Assembly (NCBI RefSeq): GCF_009002475.1 | Contig: NZ_AP019860.1 | Span: forward strand, 7,995,547-8,059,546 | Length of the DNA stretch: 64,000 nucleotides | DNA from: Candidatus Uabimicrobium amorphum | GTDB taxonomy: Bacteria; Planctomycetota; Uabimicrobiia; Uabimicrobiales; Uabimicrobiaceae | Reading direction: 5' to 3' | In this document: positions 24,924 to 34,502 of the stretch, one piece after another | How the letters are laid out: each line of letters opens with the position of its first letter | How positions within the stretch are numbered: position 1 is the first letter of the stretch | The notes under the pieces: model-generated | What the model saw: only the letters and a program-made list of their open reading frames with translations | Databases searched by the model: none | What the model was told of the DNA's origin: nothing | Position numbers and translations under genes: made by a program

Positions 24924-27189
24924 CCGCTTCGTTGTCTACGTTGTCAAATTCAATGGAGACATCGAAGGCAAAACGGTGAAATATACGGCGTATGGTAAAA
25001 TTACTTTCGCGTAGAAATGCATCACCGCCGGGTTCGAGTTGTTGTGAAAATTCGAATCCCCATTTTTCATTGAAGTCATTGCGTATTCGGTAGGTGGCGA
25101 TGAAATTTTGGTCGCGTTGGTAGCGACAGTCTAGACTTAAAAATAGGTTATCTAATGGTTGCGAAATGAGTGTGGAAGATAGAAGATCTAAACCGTCTTC
25201 CTGGAAATTGTATTCGGCGTTTCCGATTAGGCGTAGATCGCGACGTATATTCCATACAATGTCGATTTCCAAGTTGGACAATTGATCGCGAAAACCACCA
25301 TTTTCTTCTGGTAGGTAAGAAAGTTCTAGTTCTAAGAGAAAAAAGTCATCACTTAGGCCGTCGCGTACCGTGCGAAAGCGATTTATGAGGCGTAGGGTCA
25401 CTTGTTGTAAGTCATCCACTTCTTCTACGGCGTTAAACGGAATCAGTTCGTCGGAGTCTATCGAGGTACGCAAAAACTCGTAGCGGACTTGTGGGGTGAA
25501 TACATGCAATAGCTGGTTTATGTCTAACAGGCTATTACTTACATAGAATAATCGATAGAAGTTGGTTGACGTTTCTAGTCCAGTGGAGAATACACCACGT
25601 GTTTCATTAAAGTTATCGATACTTTTTTCAAAATAGGTACTGCGTCCTTCGATAAAGGGCACGAATTGAATTCCGCCTACGGATATTTTGTAGTTTATTG
25701 TGTGTAGCCAGTCGAAGCGCACGATGCGTTCTCCATCGAATTCCGAACGATTTTCTTCATCGTCTTCACGACGGACATTGGCTAGTTCGACATCGGTGCT
25801 GTAGTACATTGCCCCGCCCCATTTATCTAGAAATAGCGGTTGCTTAATTAAACGATATGTTCCGCGTGGCAAGAATACGATTTGGTTTTGAAAGTCGTTT
25901 AGGTTAGCACTAGCTAAAAATGTCACACCTTGATTTTTCCACACTTTTTTTAGGTGCGCGTAGGTCTCTTGCTCTTTTTCTTCGCGGGCTTCTACCTCAA
26001 AGAAATCAAAGAGCAATTCTTCGTCAGAAATACGCGAGAGTTCTATGTCGAGATACCAATCGTTGGGTAAATTATGCCGGTGCTGCCAATAAAAGCGATG
26101 CAAAAATTCAAATGTGGCCTCTTCTTCGTCTAAGGGATCACCATCAAGTGTCGTACCTAGTTGCTCAAGGGGTTGGTCGTGAACAAAGTAGGCTTTGAAG
26201 AATCCGAGATACGCGTCTCCCTCGTAGGTGAATCCGGGTCCCACGCCAAATCCACGTTCTTGGTAAACATCAAGGTTTAAGTCCCAATTCATCTGTTGTA
26301 TAACACCTTGTTTATTGTTATACAATTCTCCGCCCCACAGGGTGAGAACGTGAGTACCAAAACGCGAGGCACTTCCCACGTTTACATTGCGTAGTGGAAA
26401 GTCTTCGAGAGAACGTCCGGCAATATGCGGAATGTAAAATATCGGCGTGTTTTGCGCGTATAGCGTGTTGTGCTCCGAAACGACATAGGAATCGTTGTTG
26501 TTCTTATCTTTGTACATCTCAAGGTGGTTTACCGAAAAATGATAATGTGGTTCCCCGAATTGACACGTGGAGACATCGGCTTCATCAGCTTCAATATGAT
26601 TTTTGGAGTGAATGCGTAGTTTGGAAGCGCGTAGAAATAGAGGTGTATTTTCGCGTGTACCACGCACAACACTTTTTGTAAGCACACCGGTTTGCTTGCT
26701 GGTATCGAAAAACATTGCTTCCGAGCGCAAAGTTTTATTTCCCCAGAAAAAATGTACGTTACCTTCGGCATAAATCAATGCATTTTTCACTTGCACTTTT
26801 TTATCATCTCCGCCAACAGGTGTTATTTTTCCTGGAAACCAAATGACGGCTGTCTCACTGTATAGCTCTAGTACAGTTTTATCTTTTTCAGGCTTTTGTT
26901 TCTGTTGTATTTTTTGCTGTGGTTGTTGCGGTTTTTCCTTTTGCCATAGGTGTACCCCTTCCGTGAGTATCCATACATTTTTACCTCGATACTCTTGCAT
27001 TTCCACAGCCCCAAAATCCATATTCAACGGTAATTTTTCAGGATTTATGCTAGCGCGTTCTCCTAGAAGCTCGACCAAGCGATCGGTTTTTTTTGTCTGC
27101 TTTGACTTTTTTTGCAAATCCTGGGCGATAGACTGCTGTTGTCCATAAACAAAAGTCAGAAGAACGAATACAAAGAAGATGTTTTTCAT
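24832..27189 (-). CDS. LptD-like outer-membrane LPS-assembly protein
   Basis: 785 aa with signal peptide (MKNIFFVFVLLTFVYGQQ). Residues ~45-260 form an OstA-like beta-jellyroll ('ENTPLFLRASKLRIHSKNHIEADEADVSTC' region, then 'PIFYIPHIAGRSLEDFPLRN', the LptD hallmark). The rest is a series of amphipathic strands with many aromatic ends, typical of a large beta-barrel ('DVEYNFQEDGLDLLSS', 'FAFDVSIEFDNVDNEAGVSFS'). It would insert LPS or a similar lipid in the outer leaflet, which implies a didermal envelope. Only one Cys is obvious in the jellyroll, so the disulphides of E. coli LptD may be absent. An AAGG site precedes the ATG. Confidence 0.82.
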   Translation of the reverse strand: MKNIFFVFVLLTFVYGQQQSIAQDLQKKSKQTKKTDRLVELLGERASINPEKLPLNMDFGAVEMQEYRGKNVWILTEGVHLWQKEKPQQPQQKIQQKQKPEKDKTVLELYSETAVIWFPGKITPVGGDDKKVQVKNALIYAEGNVHFFWGNKTLRSEAMFFDTSKQTGVLTKSVVRGTRENTPLFLRASKLRIHSKNHIEADEADVSTCQFGEPHYHFSVNHLEMYKDKNNNDSYVVSEHNTLYAQNTPIFYIPHIAGRSLEDFPLRNVNVGSASRFGTHVLTLWGGELYNNKQGVIQQMNWDLNLDVYQERGFGVGPGFTYEGDAYLGFFKAYFVHDQPLEQLGTTLDGDPLDEEEATFEFLHRFYWQHRHNLPNDWYLDIELSRISDEELLFDFFEVEAREEKEQETYAHLKKVWKNQGVTFLASANLNDFQNQIVFLPRGTYRLIKQPLFLDKWGGAMYYSTDVELANVRREDDEENRSEFDGERIVRFDWLHTINYKISVGGIQFVPFIEGRSTYFEKSIDNFNETRGVFSTGLETSTNFYRLFYVSNSLLDINQLLHVFTPQVRYEFLRTSIDSDELIPFNAVEEVDDLQQVTLRLINRFRTVRDGLSDDFFLLELELSYLPEENGGFRDQLSNLEIDIVWNIRRDLRLIGNAEYNFQEDGLDLLSSTLISQPLDNLFLSLDCRYQRDQNFIATYRIRNDFNEKWGFEFSQQLEPGGDAFLRESNFTIRRIFHRFAFDVSIEFDNVDNEAGVSFSILPMDFGSGGGQFVRNRRDFTNIYR

Positions 27190-27368
27190 AAAAGCCTTGA
27201 TTTCTAGCGGTGTTTTAGTTTAAAGTTGTGAAACTACACCAAGTGCAAACGCTCACATATCATAATGACTAAAAAACTTGTGTAAATCGACATACAAGTT
27301 TTGAAGAGTATTTTATTAGATGACTTCTCTTAAGTCAAACTCCTCATAATAATTTTAGAGATTTTACC

Positions 27369-29897
27369 ATGGAATTTTTGCAGCCCACTCTTTTTATTTT
27401 ATTGCTTCCACCACTAATTATCTTTCTATACAAGGTCTTCACCAAGTCTCGGGAAATAGGATTATTTTTGTGGTTGTTTTCTGCGATATTTCTCGTTGCG
27501 GCCATTGCGATGCCCATCGTCAAGTTTCAAAAAGTTCAACATCACACCATTGTTTGTTGCATCGATACTTCGCGTAGTATTTCTCAAAAAGAAATGCAAG
27601 AGTTTCTCGCATCACCACTGCACAAGGAGTGGGTGAAGGCAAAAAAAAATAAAATATATTTTCTATTGTTTGGCGATAAGTTGTCTATACAGAAAAAACT
27701 CCCGCAAAAAATCACCCTTGCGGCACACTCTGTTCTCGAAGAGGCGCTTCAAGGTGCGATTGCCATTATCGCCAAAAATAAAATGCCAGGTAAAGTTGTG
27801 GTGTTTAGCGATGGTTCACAACAACAAATATCTCCGCAGACTATTGCGCAGTATAAAACGCGCAAAATCCCTATTTTTTTCCAAGCACCTCCTGCACGCC
27901 AGTCAGAATTCTATTTTGATAAACTTACCACAGCGGCACAGATTTATCCACATCAACGTCCACAGTTTACTCTAAGCTATCGTAGCAATTTTGCAGGCAA
28001 CATTCGGCTAAAGATATTAGCGAATGGTGACCCCTACATCATGAGAACTCTACCCGTTGACAAAGGTGAAAATGTCGTTAATTTTTCGGGAAGTCCGCTC
28101 AAGTCAGGTCACTACTTTTTCCAAGCAACCGTTGAGGCAAACGATCGCCCGGAAAACAACTATGGCTCTGCAGCGACTACGGTAATCAAACAACCCAAGG
28201 TCGTTATCATCGGTCAGCAAGACAATAACTATCTTTCGCAAGTTTTGGAGTTTTACAATATAAAAACCGCGACAGCGTTTGCCGCCAACGAGCAATACGA
28301 CGCGGTAATTGTCATCAACCGCAATAAAATGGCAGAAAAGAACAAGCGTATTTTGCAAAACTACCTCGAAAAAGGTGGGAGTGTTCTGTGGATGGGGCAA
28401 GGCAGCGCGGGGTGGCTTCCCGGCGATTATGTTCCCAAACAAAAAGAAGATCCTCCCAAAACACAAAAGCCACCGCAGCAAAAGAAAAAACCGCTAAATG
28501 ACAACAAAAAACCACGTAAAGTTACCGCGCGAAAAGCGGCGTTTGTCTTTATTATTGACCGCTCAGAAAGTATGAAAGGCGAAAAATTACAGCTCGCACA
28601 GCGTTCGGCACTCGAAACAATTTCGCGCTTGTGGGTAAAGGATAGTATTGGTGTCATTGCTTTTGATGTCGAACCAGACTGGGTAATTCCTCTCGGACCC
28701 ATTATCGATTTTGCGTGGGCAGAAAAACGTCTTAGTCAAATATCCACCCAAGGCGGAGGAACTATTATCCGGTCTGCTCTCGGTATGGCATTTGCCAAAC
28801 TACGTCGCACACCAGCTCACATCAAACACATTATACTTCTAACAGACGGTTTTGGCGATGTATTGTCACGTGGTACCATTGTCAATATGGTCAATGAAAT
28901 GAACAACAGTAACATTACAATCTCCACCATTGGTGTCGGGGAGGTTCTCGATGAGCCGCTTCTTGCTGCCGTCGCTCATGAAGGGGGAGGGGAGTTCTAT
29001 ATAACAGAAGATCATTTAAATATTCGTGCGCTCGTCATCAAAGATGTCGATCGTATTTTGAAAATTCGTGGCCCCATTCCCAAAGAAGAAGTACAGCCCA
29101 AACAAAATAAAATAAAAATCCCTTCCATACCAGACTTTAAGGAAACACCAGAACCAAAGCCCAACGATGGCAATAAGAAATTCTATGCAGTGGTCAAAAC
29201 CGCCGCAACGCAATTGCTCGCCAAATTTAAAGAGTTCCCAGTGATAGATAAGTATAGCGACTATACACCGCGGCCGGGTAGCAAGGTCGAATTGATGACC
29301 AAAGAGAGTAAAGCTCCTATTTTATTGCAATGGAGCTGGAAATCAGGTCGCGTCTTACAATGGACTGGGGAATATAAAACGTGGCAAGACTGGAAAAAAT
29401 ATCCGCAATTCTATAGTACACTTGTCTACCACTTATTGGCGAAAAATGTCGACGCACCACAGGCATTGTTGGAAGTACAACAAATCAAGGATAACAAGGG
29501 CGAACTTCTCTTGACAGTAACACCACCACAAAATTACCAAATCGATACTCCACATAAATTTTTGCAGATATCTCCGGTGAAATGGCAAGCTTCGATTGTG
29601 GGAAAATCCACACCACAAAAGGTACAGGTTCTGGTAAAAAACCAGGAAAAAATTGTCGCGCGTGCGACCACTACTTTTGCCTTGCCCTATCACAAAGAAT
29701 ATCGTCATCTTGAAATAAACAACAAATTATTGCAGTCGCTAGCAACACAAACAGGTGGTAAATCCCTGACAAATAGTTATAATGAAATTTTTACTCCCAG
29801 CTCTGTTGAAGACAACTACCCGTTACAAAATACATTTTTGTGGTGTAGTTTATTTTCGATATTTTTACTTATTTTTTTCGCGATGAGAAAATTATGA
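27369..29897 (+). CDS. BatA-like membrane protein with two VWA domains
   Basis: 842 aa. Two N-terminal helices (~7-25 and ~32-54) are followed by a first VWA domain with MIDAS 'DTSRS' and a second with 'DRSES' (~400, 'FIIDRSESMKGEKL'). Between them is a proline/lysine-rich linker ('PPKTQKPPQQKKKP') after a GATase-like stretch ('YLEKGGSVLWMGQGSAGWLPGDY'). A final helix closes the protein near 822. This layout matches the planctomycete BatA/glutamine-amidotransferase-like VWA family. It overlaps the RND-type gene by 4 bp (ATGA), so the two are probably co-translated. Role unknown; perhaps in envelope maintenance. Confidence 0.82.
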   Translation: MEFLQPTLFILLLPPLIIFLYKVFTKSREIGLFLWLFSAIFLVAAIAMPIVKFQKVQHHTIVCCIDTSRSISQKEMQEFLASPLHKEWVKAKKNKIYFLLFGDKLSIQKKLPQKITLAAHSVLEEALQGAIAIIAKNKMPGKVVVFSDGSQQQISPQTIAQYKTRKIPIFFQAPPARQSEFYFDKLTTAAQIYPHQRPQFTLSYRSNFAGNIRLKILANGDPYIMRTLPVDKGENVVNFSGSPLKSGHYFFQATVEANDRPENNYGSAATTVIKQPKVVIIGQQDNNYLSQVLEFYNIKTATAFAANEQYDAVIVINRNKMAEKNKRILQNYLEKGGSVLWMGQGSAGWLPGDYVPKQKEDPPKTQKPPQQKKKPLNDNKKPRKVTARKAAFVFIIDRSESMKGEKLQLAQRSALETISRLWVKDSIGVIAFDVEPDWVIPLGPIIDFAWAEKRLSQISTQGGGTIIRSALGMAFAKLRRTPAHIKHIILLTDGFGDVLSRGTIVNMVNEMNNSNITISTIGVGEVLDEPLLAAVAHEGGGEFYITEDHLNIRALVIKDVDRILKIRGPIPKEEVQPKQNKIKIPSIPDFKETPEPKPNDGNKKFYAVVKTAATQLLAKFKEFPVIDKYSDYTPRPGSKVELMTKESKAPILLQWSWKSGRVLQWTGEYKTWQDWKKYPQFYSTLVYHLLAKNVDAPQALLEVQQIKDNKGELLLTVTPPQNYQIDTPHKFLQISPVKWQASIVGKSTPQKVQVLVKNQEKIVARATTTFALPYHKEYRHLEINNKLLQSLATQTGGKSLTNSYNEIFTPSSVEDNYPLQNTFLWCSLFSIFLLIFFAMRKL

Positions 29898-32068
29898 ACA
29901 AAAAAATAGCATTGGCCGTATTTCTTTTACAAATCATTACCATTATATGCTTTGTTTCTCCCGCAATTTCGGTGAAACAAAACAACTCCGTAGCCACTTT
30001 CATGGTAAACTCCGTCGTAGCCAAACAAAACGATCACACATTTGCCCAAAACTTTCCACGAGACGAAACTACGGTTCTTTGTATCGAACTCAATGAAATC
30101 AATCGAGAAAACATTGTTGTTGCCGAGGAGATCATCGAGCAACTTGTCAGTGAACCAGGAGTTGTCCGTCACCACTCTTTTTTACTCGACACTCCACCTT
30201 CTTTGCAGTTTCAAATCGACGAACAAATCGGTTGGCAAAAGAGTTCAGAGGAACTTATTTTTCCATTTATTAAACAAAATTTTTATACCGCACTCGTCGT
30301 ATTTGAGCACGACAATGATCGTCAACAAAACGCCATTGGCAACATCATTCACAAAATACCATTTTTTATTCGCCACTACGCACAAATTTCGAATATACAC
30401 TTTGCCGGTGAACCGGTGGTGAGCTACCACCTTGGATTGAGTTCCCTAGAAGTCAAAACCAAATTTTTTCCTACTCTCATCGTATTTTGCTCCTTGGTGA
30501 TGTTTTGGGTTTTTCGCAGCATAGGCGTTTTGATTGCGTGGTTACTTGCCATTGTCAATGCACTAGTGGTATCTATGGGGATTTTTGGTTTAATGGGGAA
30601 TAGTTTAAATCTCATCACCAATTTAATTCCGGTACTGATTTTTGTCTTATCAACGGCCATGCACATGCACATCCTCCTTAGTTTGACGTATTTCGAGGAC
30701 TACATATCGGGACTTAAGGAAAAACTTATCCCCAATTTTCTCGTCGCATTAACCACATCTATTGGCTTTGGATCTTTGATGGTGTCCAATGTAAAACCAA
30801 TCTATCTCTTGGGAAAATATACATCTATTTCGGTATGGATTATTTTTGCAACTTGCTATATAACCCATCTTGGTTTTTCATTGTTATTTGGTTTAAATCT
30901 CTACAAAAAAAAGATCCACGGCAAAGGACTGCCGCAGGATAAAATATTTATTTTAGGGAAATTAAATGGAGGGTGGTTGCTCGTTCCCATAGCGATGATC
31001 GCACTCGGAGTAGTCACTGTTGTCTATAACTCTTCCGAGTCCAACGGGCTTAAATATTTTCCTCAACACCACACGATACGCGAAAACTCGGCGTATATTC
31101 AAAAAAATATAACGGGGAGCAGTGGTATCGAAATTTTGATTCCCAAACCGCAAGGAAAATTTCTTGAAGAAAATTTCTACCGTCAAGTCGCCTTATTCGA
31201 GCAACAGCTCAAGGCTTTAGAGCATATACGCCATACCATCAGTTTAAATCAATACCTCAGATTTGCCACAAAGTCCACCATTGGTTTTTCAGAGTATGAA
31301 GAGGAAGATCTCACCATTGCAAGTAGCACAACACTGGAGACCATGCAAAAACAACTCCAGGAAAATAGCCCACATATTTTTACACATTTTGTTAGCGAGA
31401 ATTATTATCGCATACAGATACTGTGTAATGCCATAGGTAGTGAGCATTTTCATCAGTTGAAGTCTAAAATCAATGCGCTGTATGCCCAGCAAAAGTTTCA
31501 TAAAGATTTCATCTTTACTGGTACGCTCGATCAGGTAATACAAATACAAATGTACTTACTACAATCGATGGGCGAGAGTTTGTTTTTTACGGTATTGTTT
31601 TCTCTCATTTTAATGACTCTCTTTTTGAAAAATATACATGTCATTTATCTCGCCATTATTCCAAACCTTTTTCCCATTGCGTGTATGGCTTGTGCACTAA
31701 AAGTTTTTGATTTCCCGACGACCATTGGAACGGTAATGGTATTCTCAATTGCTTTTGGTATTGCCGTAGACAGCACCATACATTTGTTTCACTCTTTTTA
31801 CCGTTTACAACAACCAGGGTTTGCGAAAAAATGGTCGTACAGTTTGGCGATGAACATCAGTGCTATTTGGATCACATCATTCATCTTGTTCGGTGCTTTT
31901 TTACTCATCGGTTTACTCTCATCTTTTTTACCAACAACCCAATTTGGTCTTTTGTTGGCGGTGGGAATGATCAGCGCGTGGTTTGGCGATGTGTCCTTTC
32001 TTCCCATCAGTTTGCGACTTTACACACAAGGACTTTTCGGCAAGGAGAAGAACAATGAAGCGTCATAA
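29894..32068 (+). CDS. RND-superfamily (MMPL-like) exporter
   Basis: 724 aa. It has two blocks of about five membrane helices each (~190-340 and ~560-715), each preceded by a large extracytoplasmic loop and an N-terminal helix, as in MMPL/HAE3-type RND permeases. 'GIAVDSTIHLFHSFYRL' in the second block matches the RND motif with the conserved acidic residue in TM4/TM10, which carries the proton. It likely exports a lipid or hopanoid-like molecule. Start ATG overlaps the VWA stop (ATGA). Confidence 0.85.
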   Translation: MNKKIALAVFLLQIITIICFVSPAISVKQNNSVATFMVNSVVAKQNDHTFAQNFPRDETTVLCIELNEINRENIVVAEEIIEQLVSEPGVVRHHSFLLDTPPSLQFQIDEQIGWQKSSEELIFPFIKQNFYTALVVFEHDNDRQQNAIGNIIHKIPFFIRHYAQISNIHFAGEPVVSYHLGLSSLEVKTKFFPTLIVFCSLVMFWVFRSIGVLIAWLLAIVNALVVSMGIFGLMGNSLNLITNLIPVLIFVLSTAMHMHILLSLTYFEDYISGLKEKLIPNFLVALTTSIGFGSLMVSNVKPIYLLGKYTSISVWIIFATCYITHLGFSLLFGLNLYKKKIHGKGLPQDKIFILGKLNGGWLLVPIAMIALGVVTVVYNSSESNGLKYFPQHHTIRENSAYIQKNITGSSGIEILIPKPQGKFLEENFYRQVALFEQQLKALEHIRHTISLNQYLRFATKSTIGFSEYEEEDLTIASSTTLETMQKQLQENSPHIFTHFVSENYYRIQILCNAIGSEHFHQLKSKINALYAQQKFHKDFIFTGTLDQVIQIQMYLLQSMGESLFFTVLFSLILMTLFLKNIHVIYLAIIPNLFPIACMACALKVFDFPTTIGTVMVFSIAFGIAVDSTIHLFHSFYRLQQPGFAKKWSYSLAMNISAIWITSFILFGAFLLIGLLSSFLPTTQFGLLLAVGMISAWFGDVSFLPISLRLYTQGLFGKEKNNEAS

Positions 32069-32891
32069 AGTGCTTACCACTCTTCTAGGACTATTGTTAA
32101 CTTGTTGTGATAGTTCTAACACCGAGGATATGTGGAAACGCTATGCAAACGCAAGTCTCAACCCCGGTAACTATCACAGTGATGCACATTACTTGGTGCG
32201 CAGTAGGACTCTGTTAAGCGATAAAATTTCTTCGCAAGCTTTGCAAGCTTTGGCCAAAGATTCTTCGTGGTATGTGCGCAGTAAAGTCGCACAGCATGAA
32301 AAGACAACACCGCAAATTTTGGCTCTTTTGGCAAAAGACGAACAGTTACAAGTACGTAGAGCTGTTGCCCAAAACGGCAACACTTCCCCAGAGGTTCTAG
32401 TAGAACTAGCGAAAGACCCTCAGTGGCAAGTACGCTTTGCCGTAGCGGATAATGACAACGTACCGGTGTCTATTTTACATGAATGGTGTACCTCACCTTC
32501 ACACTTTACCAAAAAAGAATTGTTCTACCGACTGGCACATCATTACGATACATTTCGCAAACTACGCGACCTCTTAGATAACAAGAATGAAACCGCGATC
32601 GCCGAGAAAATGTGTTCAGAAGTTGCACGTTACACATGTGCTCACCCAGAGATCCTCCGCGATTTATCCAAGCATCCTAATTATGAAGTTCGCTTACAAG
32701 TTGCCCAAAATAGTAGTACTCCGGCGGATTGTCTACAAGACCTCGCAAAAGACGAAGATGAGTCAGTACGCTCGGAAGTTATTTACAACTCAAGCACCAC
32801 CAAAGAAATATTAGAAGCGATGATTGCCACAGAGGAAGACGAAGACATCAAAGAAGAAGCGCAAGACATGCTCGATGAAAAGGAAGAATAA
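32055..32891 (+). CDS. Lipoprotein with LRV/HEAT-like repeats
   Basis: 278 aa from ATG 32055 (AAGGAGAAG upstream), 14 bp inside the end of the RND gene. It starts with a lipoprotein signal ('LLGLLLTCC'). Residues ~50-270 contain repeats such as 'ALAKDSSWYVRSKVAQHEKTTPQIL' and 'ELAKDPQWQVRFAVADNDNVPVSIL', about 24 aa each with 'VR..VA.N..T', the pattern of leucine-rich repeat variant (LRV) solenoids. It probably acts as a scaffold at the inner or outer membrane beside the RND/VWA pair. The next gene, modA, starts on the last base of its stop codon. Confidence 0.75.
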   Translation: MKRHKVLTTLLGLLLTCCDSSNTEDMWKRYANASLNPGNYHSDAHYLVRSRTLLSDKISSQALQALAKDSSWYVRSKVAQHEKTTPQILALLAKDEQLQVRRAVAQNGNTSPEVLVELAKDPQWQVRFAVADNDNVPVSILHEWCTSPSHFTKKELFYRLAHHYDTFRKLRDLLDNKNETAIAEKMCSEVARYTCAHPEILRDLSKHPNYEVRLQVAQNSSTPADCLQDLAKDEDESVRSEVIYNSSTTKEILEAMIATEEDEDIKEEAQDMLDEKEE

Positions 32892-33610
32892 TGTGCCGCC
32901 GTCCTTTTTATTTGCTAGTTACACTTATGGTAATATTGGGGTGTAATTCACAAAACACACCCCAAATCACCATTGCCTGCGCCGCAAATTTTTTCCCAAC
33001 GCTGCGCAAAATTAGTCGTGATTTTGCACAACACCACCAAGTAAAGGTCAACAACGTCATGGGCGCCTCGGGAAATCTCTATGCACAAATTGAGTCGGGT
33101 GCTCCCTATGACATTTTTTTTTCCGCAGATTGCCACTACCCTCAAAAAATCAACAACAATAGTAATGTTCCTGTAGCTTATGTTACTGGTAAGTTAGTTT
33201 TGTGGACAAACATGGACCTAGAAGTACACCAGGGAATTTCTCTACTCACCACAAAAAAAATCCAAACCATCGCCATTGCCAACCCGCAATACGCTCCTTA
33301 CGGACAAAAAAGTAAAGAAATGCTGATGTTCTACAAAGTATGGGATAAAATTCACTCCAAACTCGTTTTTGGCAAAAATGTGGGACAGACCTTTCAGTTC
33401 GCACAAACCGGAAATGCCGATATAGCTATTGTGCCGCTATCTCTAGCAAAGAAAAGTGGACAATACTGGCAAATTCCCCCTCGTAGTTATACACCAATTA
33501 CGCAATGCTACATAGTGCTCAACAACAATGCCCTGAGCAAAAAATTTTTATCTTTCTTTCACAAATCTCATCATACCATCAAAAAAGATGGCTATGACAT
33601 TCCGAAATAG
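32891..33610 (+). CDS. modA: Molybdate ABC transporter substrate-binding protein
   Basis: 239 aa with a lipoprotein signal peptide ('LVTLMVILGC'). 'IACAANFFPTLRKISRDF' and 'GASGNLYAQIESGAPYDIFFSAD' are the ModA ligand loops that hold molybdate or tungstate through Ser/Asn contacts. 'VGQTFQFAQTGNADIAIVPLSLA' near residue 160-180 is typical of the second lobe. It shares one base with the upstream lipoprotein gene and is 14 bp before modB. Confidence 0.87.
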   Translation: MCRRPFYLLVTLMVILGCNSQNTPQITIACAANFFPTLRKISRDFAQHHQVKVNNVMGASGNLYAQIESGAPYDIFFSADCHYPQKINNNSNVPVAYVTGKLVLWTNMDLEVHQGISLLTTKKIQTIAIANPQYAPYGQKSKEMLMFYKVWDKIHSKLVFGKNVGQTFQFAQTGNADIAIVPLSLAKKSGQYWQIPPRSYTPITQCYIVLNNNALSKKFLSFFHKSHHTIKKDGYDIPK

Positions 33611-33624
33611 AGAGAACAATCATC

Positions 33625-34269
33625 ATGTATGAGTGGCAACCAATAATTCTCACATTGCAATTGGCCGTCGTAACCACAGTGATTTTATTCGTGCTCTCTG
33701 TTCCCATTGCCTATTGGCTTGCTTTCTCTCCCAAAAAACATCTATGGGCCGAAGCCATTATCTTGCTCCCTCTTGTAGTTCCCCCTGTCGTTCTGGGTTT
33801 TTACTTATTGCTTGCCTTTGGAAAAAGTAGTTTTATGGGTAAACTGTTGTACTCTCTCACTGGTTTGCACTTTGTATTTACTTTCGAAGGACTGGTATTG
33901 GCTTCGCTGATATATAGTCTACCTTTCATGGTAAAGCCACTACAGTCTGGCTTCGAGTCTATTCCAAAACGTTGGATTGAAACGGCCTATTGCCTGGGAA
34001 AATCAAAATGGCAAACATTATACCACGTGATGCTCCCGAACATGAAATTCTCCATTCTTTCCGCCATTGCCCTTAGTTTTGCACATACCGTGGGGGAATT
34101 TGGCGTCGTACTCATGATCGGCGGAAGTATCCCCGGAAAAACAAAAGTGGCCTCGATTGCCATCTACGACGCGGTACAAAGTCTCGATTACCCTTTGGCA
34201 AACTTTTACGCTGCAGTTTTGGTGGTCATTACCTTTGTCATTTTGCTGTGCGTGTACAAACGTTCATAG
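33625..34269 (+). CDS. modB: Molybdate ABC transporter permease
   Basis: 214 aa, about five membrane helices. 'GVVLMIGGSIPGKTKVASIAIYD' near residue 165-190 and 'EAIILLPLVVPPVVLGFYLL' fit ModB. 'SIPKRWIETAYCLGKSKWQTLYHVMLPNM' is the EAA loop that contacts the ATPase. No modC follows: the next 230 bp are non-coding and then an unrelated gene begins. The ATPase must be supplied elsewhere, or the system is incomplete. Confidence 0.88.
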   Translation: MYEWQPIILTLQLAVVTTVILFVLSVPIAYWLAFSPKKHLWAEAIILLPLVVPPVVLGFYLLLAFGKSSFMGKLLYSLTGLHFVFTFEGLVLASLIYSLPFMVKPLQSGFESIPKRWIETAYCLGKSKWQTLYHVMLPNMKFSILSAIALSFAHTVGEFGVVLMIGGSIPGKTKVASIAIYDAVQSLDYPLANFYAAVLVVITFVILLCVYKRS

Positions 34270-34502
34270 TTTTTTAAGCGCTAAATGTTAGGTAATATCT
34301 ACGTGAAAACATCGCCTTCCTTAAAAAAAATTATTTTTTACGAATTATCTCCGAACTTTTTTTTGAAAATATCGTTCTTGAATTTAGCTAGCGAACGACC
34401 GGTCATTCCTACAACGTAAAGTTGGTACTTTCGACTTAAGTTTCCACAACAATCGCCGTAATACGGCAAGAAACTTTGGCAAAGCACAAAAGGAGACCCC
34501 CT

